Assembly: GCF_001746295.1 (NCBI RefSeq)
Contig: NZ_MJAH01000014.1
Span: 1 to 59,668, forward strand
DNA: 59,668 bases
Direction: 5' to 3'
DNA from: Streptomyces sp. LUP47B
GTDB lineage: Bacteria; Actinomycetota; Actinomycetes; Streptomycetales; Streptomycetaceae
The notes beneath the pieces were generated by a model. The model was not told where the DNA came from. It saw nothing but the letters and a program-made list of their open reading frames with translations, and did not search any database. Below are positions 52,515 to 59,668 of this stretch, in pieces (the stretch's first letter is position 1; each line of letters starts with the position of its first letter). The translations under genes and the position numbers were made by a program.

Positions 52515-53954
52515 CTACGGGATGCTCCGGACCTCCGGAAGCGTGCCCGTGCGGGCTGCCTGGCCGTACCAGAGGGCGCTGGACTTGGGTGTCCGTTCCA
52601 GCGTCGCGTAGTCCACGTAGACCGCGCCGAAGCGCTTCTCGTAGCCGTACGCCCACTCGAAGTTGTCCAGCAGGGACCACAGGTAGTAGCCCCGCACGTC
52701 CGCGCCGTCGGCGATCGCGCGGCGGACCGCGGCGAGGTGGCCCTGCAGATAGGCGATCCGCTCCGGGTCGTGGACGCGGCCGTCGGGGTCGGGCTTGTCG
52801 TCGTAGGCCGCGCCGTTCTCCGTGATGTACAGCGGCAGCCCCGGGGCCTCGCGCGTGTAGCGCATGATCAGGTCGTGCAGGCCCGTCGGGTCGATCGTCC
52901 AGCCCATCTCCGTGCGCTCACCGGGGGTCTGGTGGAACGTGACGTCGTCCGCCCCGGGCCACGGGGAGTGCGCGCTGCTGCCGTGACCGTCGGCGCGTGG
53001 CCCGCTGGTGTCCGCGTCGGCGGCCGACACCAGTGCCGGCGTGTAGTAGTTGAGGCCCAGCGCATCCAACGGCTGGTTGATCAGGGCGAGATCGCCGTCC
53101 TCGACGAACGACCAGTCCGTGATCAGCTCCGTCGCCGTGAACAGCGTCTGCGGATACGCCCCGTGCAGGATCGGCCCGTGGAAGACACCGTTGGCCAGGT
53201 CGTCGATCTTCTGCGCCGCCGCCAGGTCCGCCGCGTCCTGCGAGAAGGGCCTGACCACCGAGGAGTTGAGACTGAGCGCCACCGAGTTGCGGGCCGGCAT
53301 CGACGCGCGCAGCGCCGAAGTGCCGAGCCCGTGCGCCAGGTTCAGCGTGTGCGCCGCCTTCAGCGAGGCCGCGGGGTCCGTACGGCCCGGCGCGTGCACC
53401 CCGGACGCGTAGCCCAGGAAGGCCGCGCACCACGGCTCGTTGAGGGTGATCCACTGCTCCACCCGGTCGCCGAGTGCCTCCCCGACGATCTGCGCGTACT
53501 CGGCGAAGCGGTAGGCCGTGTCGCGCTCCGGCCAGCCGCCCGCGTCCTCCAGCTCCTGCGGCAGGTCCCAGTGGTAGAGCGTCACGGCCGGCTTGATGCC
53601 GTGCGCGAGGAGCTCGTCCACCAGCCGGCGGTAGAAGTCCAGACCCCGCTGGACCGCGGGACCGCGGCCGGTCGGCTGCACCCGGGACCAGGAGACCGAG
53701 AAACGGTACGCCGTCAGGCCCAGGTCGGCCATCAGCGCCACGTCGTCGCGGTAGCGGTGGTAGTGGTCGACAGCGATGTCACCGTGCTCGCCGCCGGCCG
53801 TCTTGCCCGGAGTATGGCTGAAGGTGTCCCAGATGGAGGGCGTACGGCCGTCCTCCCGCACCGCCCCCTCGATCTGGTAGGCGGAGGTCGCGGCGCCCCA
53901 CAGGAAGGCGGGGGGAAAGGTCACCGGGGTCGCCGGCGATTCGGACTCAAGCAT
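52515..53954 (-). CDS. bglC: GH1 beta-glucosidase BglC
   Basis: 479 residues. Acid/base Glu173 in TLNEPWC and nucleophile Glu379 in LYITENG; RFSVSWSR and the C-terminal YYLWSLLDNFEWAYGY of GH1 are present. No signal peptide, so it hydrolyses imported cellobiose and cellotriose in the cytoplasm. Last gene of the cebEFG-bglC cluster; a CebR operator overlaps its start codon. Confidence 0.93.
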   Translation of the reverse strand: MLESESPATPVTFPPAFLWGAATSAYQIEGAVREDGRTPSIWDTFSHTPGKTAGGEHGDIAVDHYHRYRDDVALMADLGLTAYRFSVSWSRVQPTGRGPAVQRGLDFYRRLVDELLAHGIKPAVTLYHWDLPQELEDAGGWPERDTAYRFAEYAQIVGEALGDRVEQWITLNEPWCAAFLGYASGVHAPGRTDPAASLKAAHTLNLAHGLGTSALRASMPARNSVALSLNSSVVRPFSQDAADLAAAQKIDDLANGVFHGPILHGAYPQTLFTATELITDWSFVEDGDLALINQPLDALGLNYYTPALVSAADADTSGPRADGHGSSAHSPWPGADDVTFHQTPGERTEMGWTIDPTGLHDLIMRYTREAPGLPLYITENGAAYDDKPDPDGRVHDPERIAYLQGHLAAVRRAIADGADVRGYYLWSLLDNFEWAYGYEKRFGAVYVDYATLERTPKSSALWYGQAARTGTLPEVRSIP

Positions 53955-53967
53955 GGAAGCGCTCCCA
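53954..53967. promoter_or_regulatory. CebR operator at the bglC start
   Basis: tggaagcgctccca, one mismatch from the palindrome TGGGAGCGCTCCCA. The A of the bglC start codon lies at its edge, so bound CebR would block initiation or early elongation. Confidence 0.85.
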
Positions 53968-54010
53968 TTGGGGGTCGTGAGACCTATTGGTAGAGGGGAG
54001 GGGGAGAACG

Positions 54011-54040
54011 GGGGGCCGGGGCGGCGATGACCCGGCCCCC
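54011..54040 (-). terminator. hairpin between cebG and bglC
   Basis: Perfect 10-bp inverted repeat gggggccggg/cccggccccc with a 10-base loop, 15 bases after the cebG stop. It may reduce read-through into bglC, so bglC would be made in a different amount from CebEFG. Confidence 0.65.
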
Positions 54041-54054
54041 AGGGCGTCAGGAGC

Positions 54055-54963
54055 TCAGCCCTTCACGGCACCCTGCATGATGCCGCCCACGATCTGCTTG
54101 CCGAAGATCGCGAAGACCAGCAGCAGCGGCAGCGTGCCGAGCAGCGCGCCCGCCATGATCAGGGACTGGTCCGGCGTGTAGCCGCGGCCCAGCTGTGCGA
54201 CCGCGACCTGCACGGTCGGGTTGCCGTTCTGGGTCAGCACCAGGAACGGCCACAGGAAGTCGTTCCACGTCTGCACGAACATCAGCATGCCGAGGACGGC
54301 CATCGCGGGCCGGGCGGCGGGGAACACGACGTGCCACACCACCCGCCAGCTGCCGGCACCGTCCACCCGGGCCGCCTCGATGATCTCGTCCGGCAGCGCC
54401 TGGATCAGGTACTGCCGCATGAAGAACACCCCGAACGCGCTCACCAGCGACGGCAGGATCACCGCCTGGAGCTGGTCCGTCCAGTCGAGCTTGGCGACCA
54501 TCATGTACAGCGGGATGACGCTCAGCTGCGGCGGCACCATCATCGTGCCGATGACGATCAGCATCATCGCGCCGCGGCCCTTGAAGCGCAGCTTGGCGAA
54601 GGCGAACCCGGCGATCGTGGACAGGAAGACGATGGTCAGCGCCGACACACCGGCCACGAACGTGGTGTTGATGAACGCCTTGCCCAGGTTGGCGTCGTTC
54701 CAGGCGATGTCGAGATTGTGGAAGAGGTTGCCGCCGAACCAGAACGGCGGCGGGGTCTGCGCCAGCCGCTGGTTGTCGCGCGAGGCGGCGATCGCCGTCC
54801 ACACCAGCGGCAACAGCGAGCCGATGGTGAACAGGGCGAGGATGACGTACGCGATGGGCCCCGCGTGCATCTGCCCGCCCGCGCGCGCCGACTTGGGCCG
54901 GCGCAGGCGCTTCGGAGGCTGGGAATCCGCGTCCGCCGCGGGTTTCGTCAGGGTCGTCGTCAC
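54055..54963 (-). CDS. cebG: cellobiose ABC permease CebG
   Basis: 302 residues, six helices, EAA loop EAARVDGAGSWRVVWHVVFP. MalG-type permease. GTG 54963 has GGAGA at 8 bases; 11 bases after the cebF stop. Confidence 0.9.
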   Translation of the reverse strand: MTTTLTKPAADADSQPPKRLRRPKSARAGGQMHAGPIAYVILALFTIGSLLPLVWTAIAASRDNQRLAQTPPPFWFGGNLFHNLDIAWNDANLGKAFINTTFVAGVSALTIVFLSTIAGFAFAKLRFKGRGAMMLIVIGTMMVPPQLSVIPLYMMVAKLDWTDQLQAVILPSLVSAFGVFFMRQYLIQALPDEIIEAARVDGAGSWRVVWHVVFPAARPAMAVLGMLMFVQTWNDFLWPFLVLTQNGNPTVQVAVAQLGRGYTPDQSLIMAGALLGTLPLLLVFAIFGKQIVGGIMQGAVKG

Positions 54964-54974
54964 GGCCGGTCTCC

Positions 54975-55991
54975 TTAACTACTGGCGCGCAGCCGGCGCG
55001 AGATGACGTAGTTGACGATCCCGATCAGGATGAGGATCAGGAACATCGTCCAGGCGATCGCGGAGGCGCGGCCCAGGTGCATGTTCACCCAGCCCTGCTC
55101 GTACAGATACAGCCCGAGCGTCTGGAACTGGTGCTCGGCGCCGCCGGACGCGCCCTTGTTGGCGTCGAACAGCAGCGGCTCGCCGAACACCTGGCTCGCC
55201 CCGATCGTCGAGACGACGACGGTGAACAGGATCGTCGGCCGCAGCGAGGGCAGGGTGACGTGGAGGAACTGCTTCCAGCGGTTGGCTCCGTCCAGGGCCG
55301 CCGATTCGTACAGGTCCTGCGGGATCGCCTGCATCGCCGCCAGGTAGATCAGCGCGTTGTAGCCGGTCCAGCGCCAGATGACGATCGACGAGACGGCTAT
55401 CTGCGAGGGCCACTTGTCGTTCTGCCAGTCGATGGCGTCGATACCGACGAAGTGCAGAGCCCAGTTGATCATGCCGTAGTCGCGGCCGAAGAGCAGCACG
55501 AACACCAGCGAGGCGGCGGCGATCGAGGTCGCGTACGGCGCGAGCATCACGACCCGGTAGAAGGTCGACGCGCGCAGCTTGTAGTTGAGGATGTGCGCCA
55601 GGCCCATCGCCATCGCCAGCTGCGGGACGGTGGAGATGATGCCGATGGTCAGGGTGTTCTTCGCCGCGTTCCAGAAGAAGTCGTCGTCGAAGATCCGGGT
55701 GTAGTTGCGCAGTCCCGCCCACTGCATGTCGGTGGGATCGGTCAGCTCCACCGTGTGCAGCGAGGCCCAGCCCGTGTAGATCAGCGGGAACAGGCCGAAG
55801 GCGAGGAACAGCAGGAAGAACGGCGAGACGAAGGCGTACGGGCTCCAGCGCATGTCCCGCTGCCAGCGGCGGGACAGCCGCGCCCGGCGCCGCTGGTCCT
55901 TGTCATCGGGTACGGCGTCCGCGGGCGGGCGGCCCGGGGCCGCGCCCCCCTCCTTGAGGGGGAGCGCGGCGGTGTCGTGCCGGGTGGCCAT
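54975..55991 (-). CDS. cebF: cellobiose ABC permease CebF
   Basis: 338 residues, six helices with EAA-type loop ESAALDGANRWKQFLHVTLP. MalF-type permease. ATG 55991 is preferred (GGAG 11 bases before); GTG 56000 overlaps the cebE stop and is possible. Energised by MsiK elsewhere. Confidence 0.9.
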   Translation of the reverse strand: MATRHDTAALPLKEGGAAPGRPPADAVPDDKDQRRRARLSRRWQRDMRWSPYAFVSPFFLLFLAFGLFPLIYTGWASLHTVELTDPTDMQWAGLRNYTRIFDDDFFWNAAKNTLTIGIISTVPQLAMAMGLAHILNYKLRASTFYRVVMLAPYATSIAAASLVFVLLFGRDYGMINWALHFVGIDAIDWQNDKWPSQIAVSSIVIWRWTGYNALIYLAAMQAIPQDLYESAALDGANRWKQFLHVTLPSLRPTILFTVVVSTIGASQVFGEPLLFDANKGASGGAEHQFQTLGLYLYEQGWVNMHLGRASAIAWTMFLILILIGIVNYVISRRLRASS

Positions 55992-55996
55992 ACCGG

Positions 55997-57316
55997 TCAC
56001 TTCTCCAGGTTGTTGTCGATGGTCTTGGTGGCCGTCTCCCAGGCTTCCTTGGCCGACTTGCCCTTGGTGACGAGGATGACGCCGTTGTCGGTCAGACCCT
56101 GCTGGATGATCTGGTCCTTCGGGCCGATCACCTGCGTCGGGATGGCCTTGGCGGCCTCGGCGAAGATCTTGCCGATGGGCGCGTCACCGGTCATCGTGTT
56201 CTTCGCGTCGGTGACCAGGGGCAGGTCGTAGGCGGCGGACGAGCTCGGGAAGCTGCCCTGCACGCTGAACAGCTTGGCCTGCTGCTCCGGCGCGGTCAGC
56301 CAGGTGATCAGCTTCTCCGCCTCCTTCACGTGCTTGCCGCTCTTGGGCACGGACAGGAAGGTGCCGCCCCAGTTGCCGGACTTGGGCGCGGCGGCCACGT
56401 CCCACTTGCCGGCGGACTCGGGGGCCGACTTGCCCTTGAGGTAGCCGAGCATCCACGGCGGGCAGGCGATCGCGGCGAACTTGCTCTTGGCGATCGTCGT
56501 GTCCCAGGCCGGCTGGAACTGCGTCTGCGCACCGACCAGCCCGTCCTTGGCGGCCTTCGCCGTCAGGTCGAAGGCGTTCTTGATGGCCGGGTTCGACTTG
56601 TAGATGACCTCGCCGGACGCGTCGTAGTACTTGTCCTTCTCACTGCTGACGATCGCGTTGAGCAGACCGCCGGGCGAGTCCATGAAGGTGGTGCCCGCGG
56701 GGGCCTTCCTCTTGTAGTCCGCGCCCGCGTCGACGAGCTTGTTCCAGTCGCCCGCCCACAGCTTGCCGACCTCCTCGCGGTCGGTGGGGAGACCGGCCTG
56801 CTGGAAGAGGTCCTTGCGGTAGCAGATCGCCATCGGGCCGATGTCGGTGCCGAGGCCGATGGTCTGGCCGTCCTTGGTGGTGGCCTGCTGCCACTTCCAG
56901 TCCACCCACTTGCTCTTGTCCACCCCGGCGACCTTGGACATGTCCACCAGCTTGTCCGCGTTGGTGGAGACGACCTCGGCTATGTTGCCGACTTCGATGG
57001 CCTGCACGTCCAGGAGGCCGCTGTTGGTGGTGAGGTGGTTGACGAGAGCCGGGTAGTAGTTCTCGTTCCGCTCGACCACGTTCTCCTGGATCTTGATGTC
57101 CGGGTTGAGCTTCTCGTACTCCTTGTAGAGCCCGGCCTCCTTGAAGCCCTGGGTGCCGAAGAGGCCGAGGGTGATCGTGGTCTTGCCTCCGCCCGACGAC
57201 GAACCGTCGTCGTCGTTGCCGCCGTCGTCGGCACAGCCGGCCAGCAGCCCGGCGCCCAGCGACGCGACGGCCGCGAGGACCACCACCCTGCGGTGGGTTC
57301 GGGTACGTGCTCGCAT
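55997..57316 (-). CDS. cebE: cellobiose/cellotriose-binding lipoprotein CebE
   Basis: 439 residues. Lipobox LLAGC (Cys28), Asp/Ser/Gly linker, family 1 solute-binding fold (TTITLGLFGTQGFKEAGLYK, NENYYPALVNHL, WQQATTKDGQTIGLGTDIGP, ACPPWMLGYLKG). First gene of cebEFG-bglC. CAGGAGG before ATG 57316. Controlled by the CebR operator at 57434. Confidence 0.92.
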   Translation of the reverse strand: MRARTRTHRRVVVLAAVASLGAGLLAGCADDGGNDDDGSSSGGGKTTITLGLFGTQGFKEAGLYKEYEKLNPDIKIQENVVERNENYYPALVNHLTTNSGLLDVQAIEVGNIAEVVSTNADKLVDMSKVAGVDKSKWVDWKWQQATTKDGQTIGLGTDIGPMAICYRKDLFQQAGLPTDREEVGKLWAGDWNKLVDAGADYKRKAPAGTTFMDSPGGLLNAIVSSEKDKYYDASGEVIYKSNPAIKNAFDLTAKAAKDGLVGAQTQFQPAWDTTIAKSKFAAIACPPWMLGYLKGKSAPESAGKWDVAAAPKSGNWGGTFLSVPKSGKHVKEAEKLITWLTAPEQQAKLFSVQGSFPSSSAAYDLPLVTDAKNTMTGDAPIGKIFAEAAKAIPTQVIGPKDQIIQQGLTDNGVILVTKGKSAKEAWETATKTIDNNLEK

Positions 57317-57673
57317 TGCGTCCTCCTGTTGCCCTGACGTGCCGACCCCCCGGCCAACTGCGTTGTTGGGCCCGTTACTTGACTGCTGCGGCTCGGGCGG
57401 GGAACGTGCGGGATGTTTATGTGTCAGGTACCGTGGGAGCGCTCCCACTCGTGATGTGTTGAAGGTTCGCGGGTTGGAGCGAGGGTGTCAAGGGAGTGCG
57501 CGAGGGGAGATGCGTTCAGTTATAAGCCTGTTAACTGGAACCACTCGGACCGCCCGGCCCTCGGGCAGGAAGGGGTGAGGTGCGGGGCCACCGGCCCCCG
57601 TGACCGTCACGCCCACACGCGGGACTGTTAAATTCCAGGCCAGCTTAGAGACACGGTGGGAAGGCGGAGCCCA
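57317..57673. other. divergent control region of cebE and cebR
   Basis: 357 bases with no gene. It holds the CebR operator 118 bases upstream of the cebE start, and near 57520-57655 a stretch that probably includes the cebR promoter (gttataagcctgttaac and ttagag motifs). No other structure named. Confidence 0.55.
57434..57447. promoter_or_regulatory. CebR operator upstream of cebE
   Basis: tgggagcgctccca, a perfect 14-bp palindrome (16 bp with flanking g/c) matching the known CebR box. Cellobiose or cellotriose releases CebR. Confidence 0.95.
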
Positions 57674-58729
57674 ATGGCAAGCCACGGATCGCGGAGCCGA
57701 AGCGGTGGCCGGCCCACCCTCGAAGAGGTCGCCGCGCGCGCAGGCGTCGGCCGGGGGACCGTTTCCCGGGTGATCAACGGCTCGCCCCGGGTCAGCGACG
57801 CCACCCGCGCGGCGGTCGAGGCGGCGGTGGCGGAGCTCGGGTACGTCCCGAACACGGCGGCGCGTGCCCTGGCGGCCAACCGTACGGACGCGATCGCGCT
57901 GGTCGTGCCCGAACCGGAGACGCGGTTCTTCGCGGAGCCGTACTTCTCGGACATGCTCAAGGGTGTGGGCGCGGAGATCTCGGAGACCGAGATGCAGCTC
58001 CTGCTGATCTTCGCGGGTAGCGACCGCGAACGCCGGCGCCTGGCCCAGTACCTGGCGGCACACCGGGTCGACGGCGTCCTGCTGGTGTCGGTCCACGCCG
58101 ACGACCCGCTTCCCGACCTGCTGTCCCAGCTGGAGATCCCGGCGGTGATCAGCGGCCCGCGCTCGGCGGCGGAGACCCTTCCCTCCGTGGACTCCGACAA
58201 CTACGGCGGCGGCCGTTCGGCCGTGGAGCACCTCCTGAACGGCGGGCGCCGCGCGATCGCGCACATCACAGGCCGCCTCGACGTGTACGGCGCCCAGCGC
58301 CGTGTCGACGGCTACCGGGACGCGTTGCGCGACGCGGGCCACGAGGTGGACGAGCGGCTGATCGAACCCGGCGACTTCACGGAGGAGGGCGGCCGCCGGG
58401 CGATGACGAAGCTGCTGGCCCGCCGCCCCGACCTGGACGCCGTCTTCGCCGGCTCCGACGTCATGGCGGCCGGCGCCCGCCAGGTTTTGCGCGAGGAGGG
58501 CCGGAGCATCCCCTCCGACGTGGCGCTGATCGGCTACGACGACTCGGCCATAGCGCGCCACATGGACCCGCCTCTGACCAGCGTCCGTCAGCCCATCGAG
58601 GAGATGGGCCGGCACATGATCGACCTCCTTCTCACGGAGATCGCCGACCGCCGCCCGGCGGTCTCCCGGGGCCTGGAGCGCAGGCAGGTGGTCCTGGCCA
58701 CCGAGCTGGTGGCGCGGGCCTCGTCCTGA
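57674..58729 (+). CDS. cebR: LacI-family repressor CebR
   Basis: 351 residues. N-terminal helix-turn-helix and hinge (TLEEVAARAGVGRGTVSRVI, YVPNTAARALAANRT), then a periplasmic-binding-protein-like sensor (VDGVLLVSVHADD, HITGRLDVYGAQRRVDGYRD, LIGYDDSAIARHMDPPLTSV). Represses cebEFG-bglC by binding the boxes at 57434 and 53954. ATG 57674 has GGAG upstream. Confidence 0.93.
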   Translation: MASHGSRSRSGGRPTLEEVAARAGVGRGTVSRVINGSPRVSDATRAAVEAAVAELGYVPNTAARALAANRTDAIALVVPEPETRFFAEPYFSDMLKGVGAEISETEMQLLLIFAGSDRERRRLAQYLAAHRVDGVLLVSVHADDPLPDLLSQLEIPAVISGPRSAAETLPSVDSDNYGGGRSAVEHLLNGGRRAIAHITGRLDVYGAQRRVDGYRDALRDAGHEVDERLIEPGDFTEEGGRRAMTKLLARRPDLDAVFAGSDVMAAGARQVLREEGRSIPSDVALIGYDDSAIARHMDPPLTSVRQPIEEMGRHMIDLLLTEIADRRPAVSRGLERRQVVLATELVARASS

Positions 58730-58773
58730 GCTCAGCATCAAGAGGTTGAACGCAAGGATCACGCGGAAGGGTC

Positions 58774-59553
58774 ATGACGGCGCATCCCCTGCTGGACGTT
58801 GACGAGATCCCCGCGACCGAGCCGTACCTGCGGACCGTGGGCCAGGTGTTCCGTTCCTTCCGCGAACAGGACTCCGGCTGCCTCTCCCACGGAGTACGGC
58901 TCCCCGACGGCACCCGCTGGTTCGTGAAGGAGGCCACGACCGACCGCGGCCGGCGTTCACTGGACCGCGCCTGGTCCTTCCACCGCACGGTCCGCCACCC
59001 GGCGATCGTCCCGCAACTGCACCGGATCACCGTGGGAGACCGCCGTACGGCCGTCGTCATGCCGTGGCACGACGGCGAGATCCTCTACGACGGCTCTGCC
59101 CGCGCCCGCTTCCGCGCCCTGTCCCTCGCCCGCGTCCACCACGCCCTGGACCGCGTCCTGGACGCCCACCTCGCGGTCGAGGCCGCGGGTCTGGTCGCCG
59201 TGGATCTCTACGACGGTGCCTTCCTCTACGACTTCGGCGCCCACGAGCTGCACCTGATCGACCTGGACGAGTACCGCCCGGGCCCGTTCGTCCTGACCGT
59301 GGACCGCCTCCCGGGCTCCACCCGCTTCATGTCCCCCGAGGAGTGGCGGCGCGGCGCCACCATCGACACCCGCACCACCGTCCACGTCCTCGGCCGCACC
59401 GCCCGCCTCCTGCTGGACGCCGGCCCGGGCGAGGACGCCTTTCGCGGTACGGCGTCACAGCTCGCGGTCGTCGAACGGGCCACGCATCCTGAGCCGCGCG
59501 AACGGTTCGACGGGGTGCGGGAGTTGGTGGAGGCGTGGCGGGCGGTGTCGTAG
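58774..59553 (+). CDS. protein kinase-like protein with altered catalytic loop
   Basis: 259 residues. A kinase N-lobe with Lys in WFVKEA, MPWHDGE hinge, then VDLYDGAFLYDF where HRDLKxxN is expected and LIDLDEY in place of DFG. The catalytic and metal Asp residues are kept but the loop Asn is Ala. Soluble. GGAAGGG before ATG 58774; 44 bases after cebR on the same strand, so possibly co-transcribed. Phosphorylation of proteins or small molecules, or a pseudokinase role, are all open. Confidence 0.7.
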   Translation: MTAHPLLDVDEIPATEPYLRTVGQVFRSFREQDSGCLSHGVRLPDGTRWFVKEATTDRGRRSLDRAWSFHRTVRHPAIVPQLHRITVGDRRTAVVMPWHDGEILYDGSARARFRALSLARVHHALDRVLDAHLAVEAAGLVAVDLYDGAFLYDFGAHELHLIDLDEYRPGPFVLTVDRLPGSTRFMSPEEWRRGATIDTRTTVHVLGRTARLLLDAGPGEDAFRGTASQLAVVERATHPEPRERFDGVRELVEAWRAVS

Positions 59554-59584
59554 CGCGGGGGCTCAGGCGGTCGTGGAGCACTGG

Positions 59585-59668
59585 CCCGCCTCCTGCTGGA
59601 CGCCGGCCCGGGCGAGGACGCCTTTCGCGGTACGGCGTCACAGCTCGCGGTCGTCGAACGGGCCACGC
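59585..59668 (+). repeat. tandem copy of the kinase-like gene 3' region (183-bp period)
   Basis: From 59585 to the window edge the sequence repeats 59402-59485 without visible mismatch, 183 bp downstream. It would re-encode RLLLDAGPGEDAFRGTASQL but lacks a start. The copy probably continues beyond the window. Confidence 0.9.

Overview
This window is high-GC actinobacterial chromosome, almost certainly Streptomyces. The evidence is strong third-position GC bias, GTG/TTG starts, Tat/lipobox substrate-binding proteins, ANTAR, DasR, BldD and CebR signatures, and a recognisable cslA-glxA-cslZ-lpmP block together with a cebR-cebEFG-bglC block. From memory, the gene content runs parallel (inverted) to the S. 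coelicolor interval holding cslA/glxA (about SCO2836-2838), cdgA (SCO2817) and bglC/cebR (about SCO2794-2798). It reads as core chromosome: no integrase, transposase, phage gene or CRISPR array was seen.

Layout. 1-3.1 kb: LAxTG surface protein (5'-truncated), HAD phosphatase, secreted protein and class F sortase. 3.4-15.9 kb: GAF-ANTAR regulator, then the hyphal-tip glycan module (GH6 cslZ, copper-radical oxidase glxA, synthase cslA), a NlpC/P60 hydrolase, an SPFH protein, the LPMO lpmP behind a DasR site, and an acyl-CoA ligase. 16.2-25.2 kb: IclR regulator, an ectoine-type ABC importer (ehuBCDA) and five enzymes or accessory genes (DUF3830, amidase, D-2-hydroxyacid dehydrogenase, two maleate-isomerase-like paralogues) that look like one catabolic cluster. 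25.2-31 kb: membrane proteins, LLM oxidoreductase, PAS-GGDEF-EAL protein with a BldD box, M6 protease. 31-37.6 kb: Prim-Pol-like protein, a nuclease / unknown / SF1-helicase operon, PAP2 protein. 37.8-45.7 kb: histidine phosphatase, XRE regulator, methyltransferase-like protein, a two-component system and a GH18 chitinase. 45.9-52.4 kb: sugar ABC importer with GH36 alpha-galactosidase and GH42 beta-galactosidase. 52.5-59.6 kb: the cellobiose regulon (bglC, cebGFE, cebR) with two CebR operators, and a kinase-like protein.

Working together, many genes concern extracellular polysaccharide: synthesis and remodelling at the hyphal tip (CslA, GlxA, CslZ, LpmP), chitin (LpmP, GH18), cello-oligosaccharides (CebEFG, BglC) and galactosides (GH36/GH42 importer).

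Three tRNA-Lys(CTT) genes lie 6-15 kb apart. The most unusual feature is a repeated style of local duplication: at six places a gene's 3' end, often with its terminator hairpin, is tandemly repeated (147, 136/137, 71, 111, 170 and 183 bp periods). At two tRNA-Lys loci this leaves extra tRNA 3' halves cut at the same point in the anticodon loop. The nuclease-helicase operon and the Ehu/amidase/isomerase cluster are the best candidates for undescribed protein systems.
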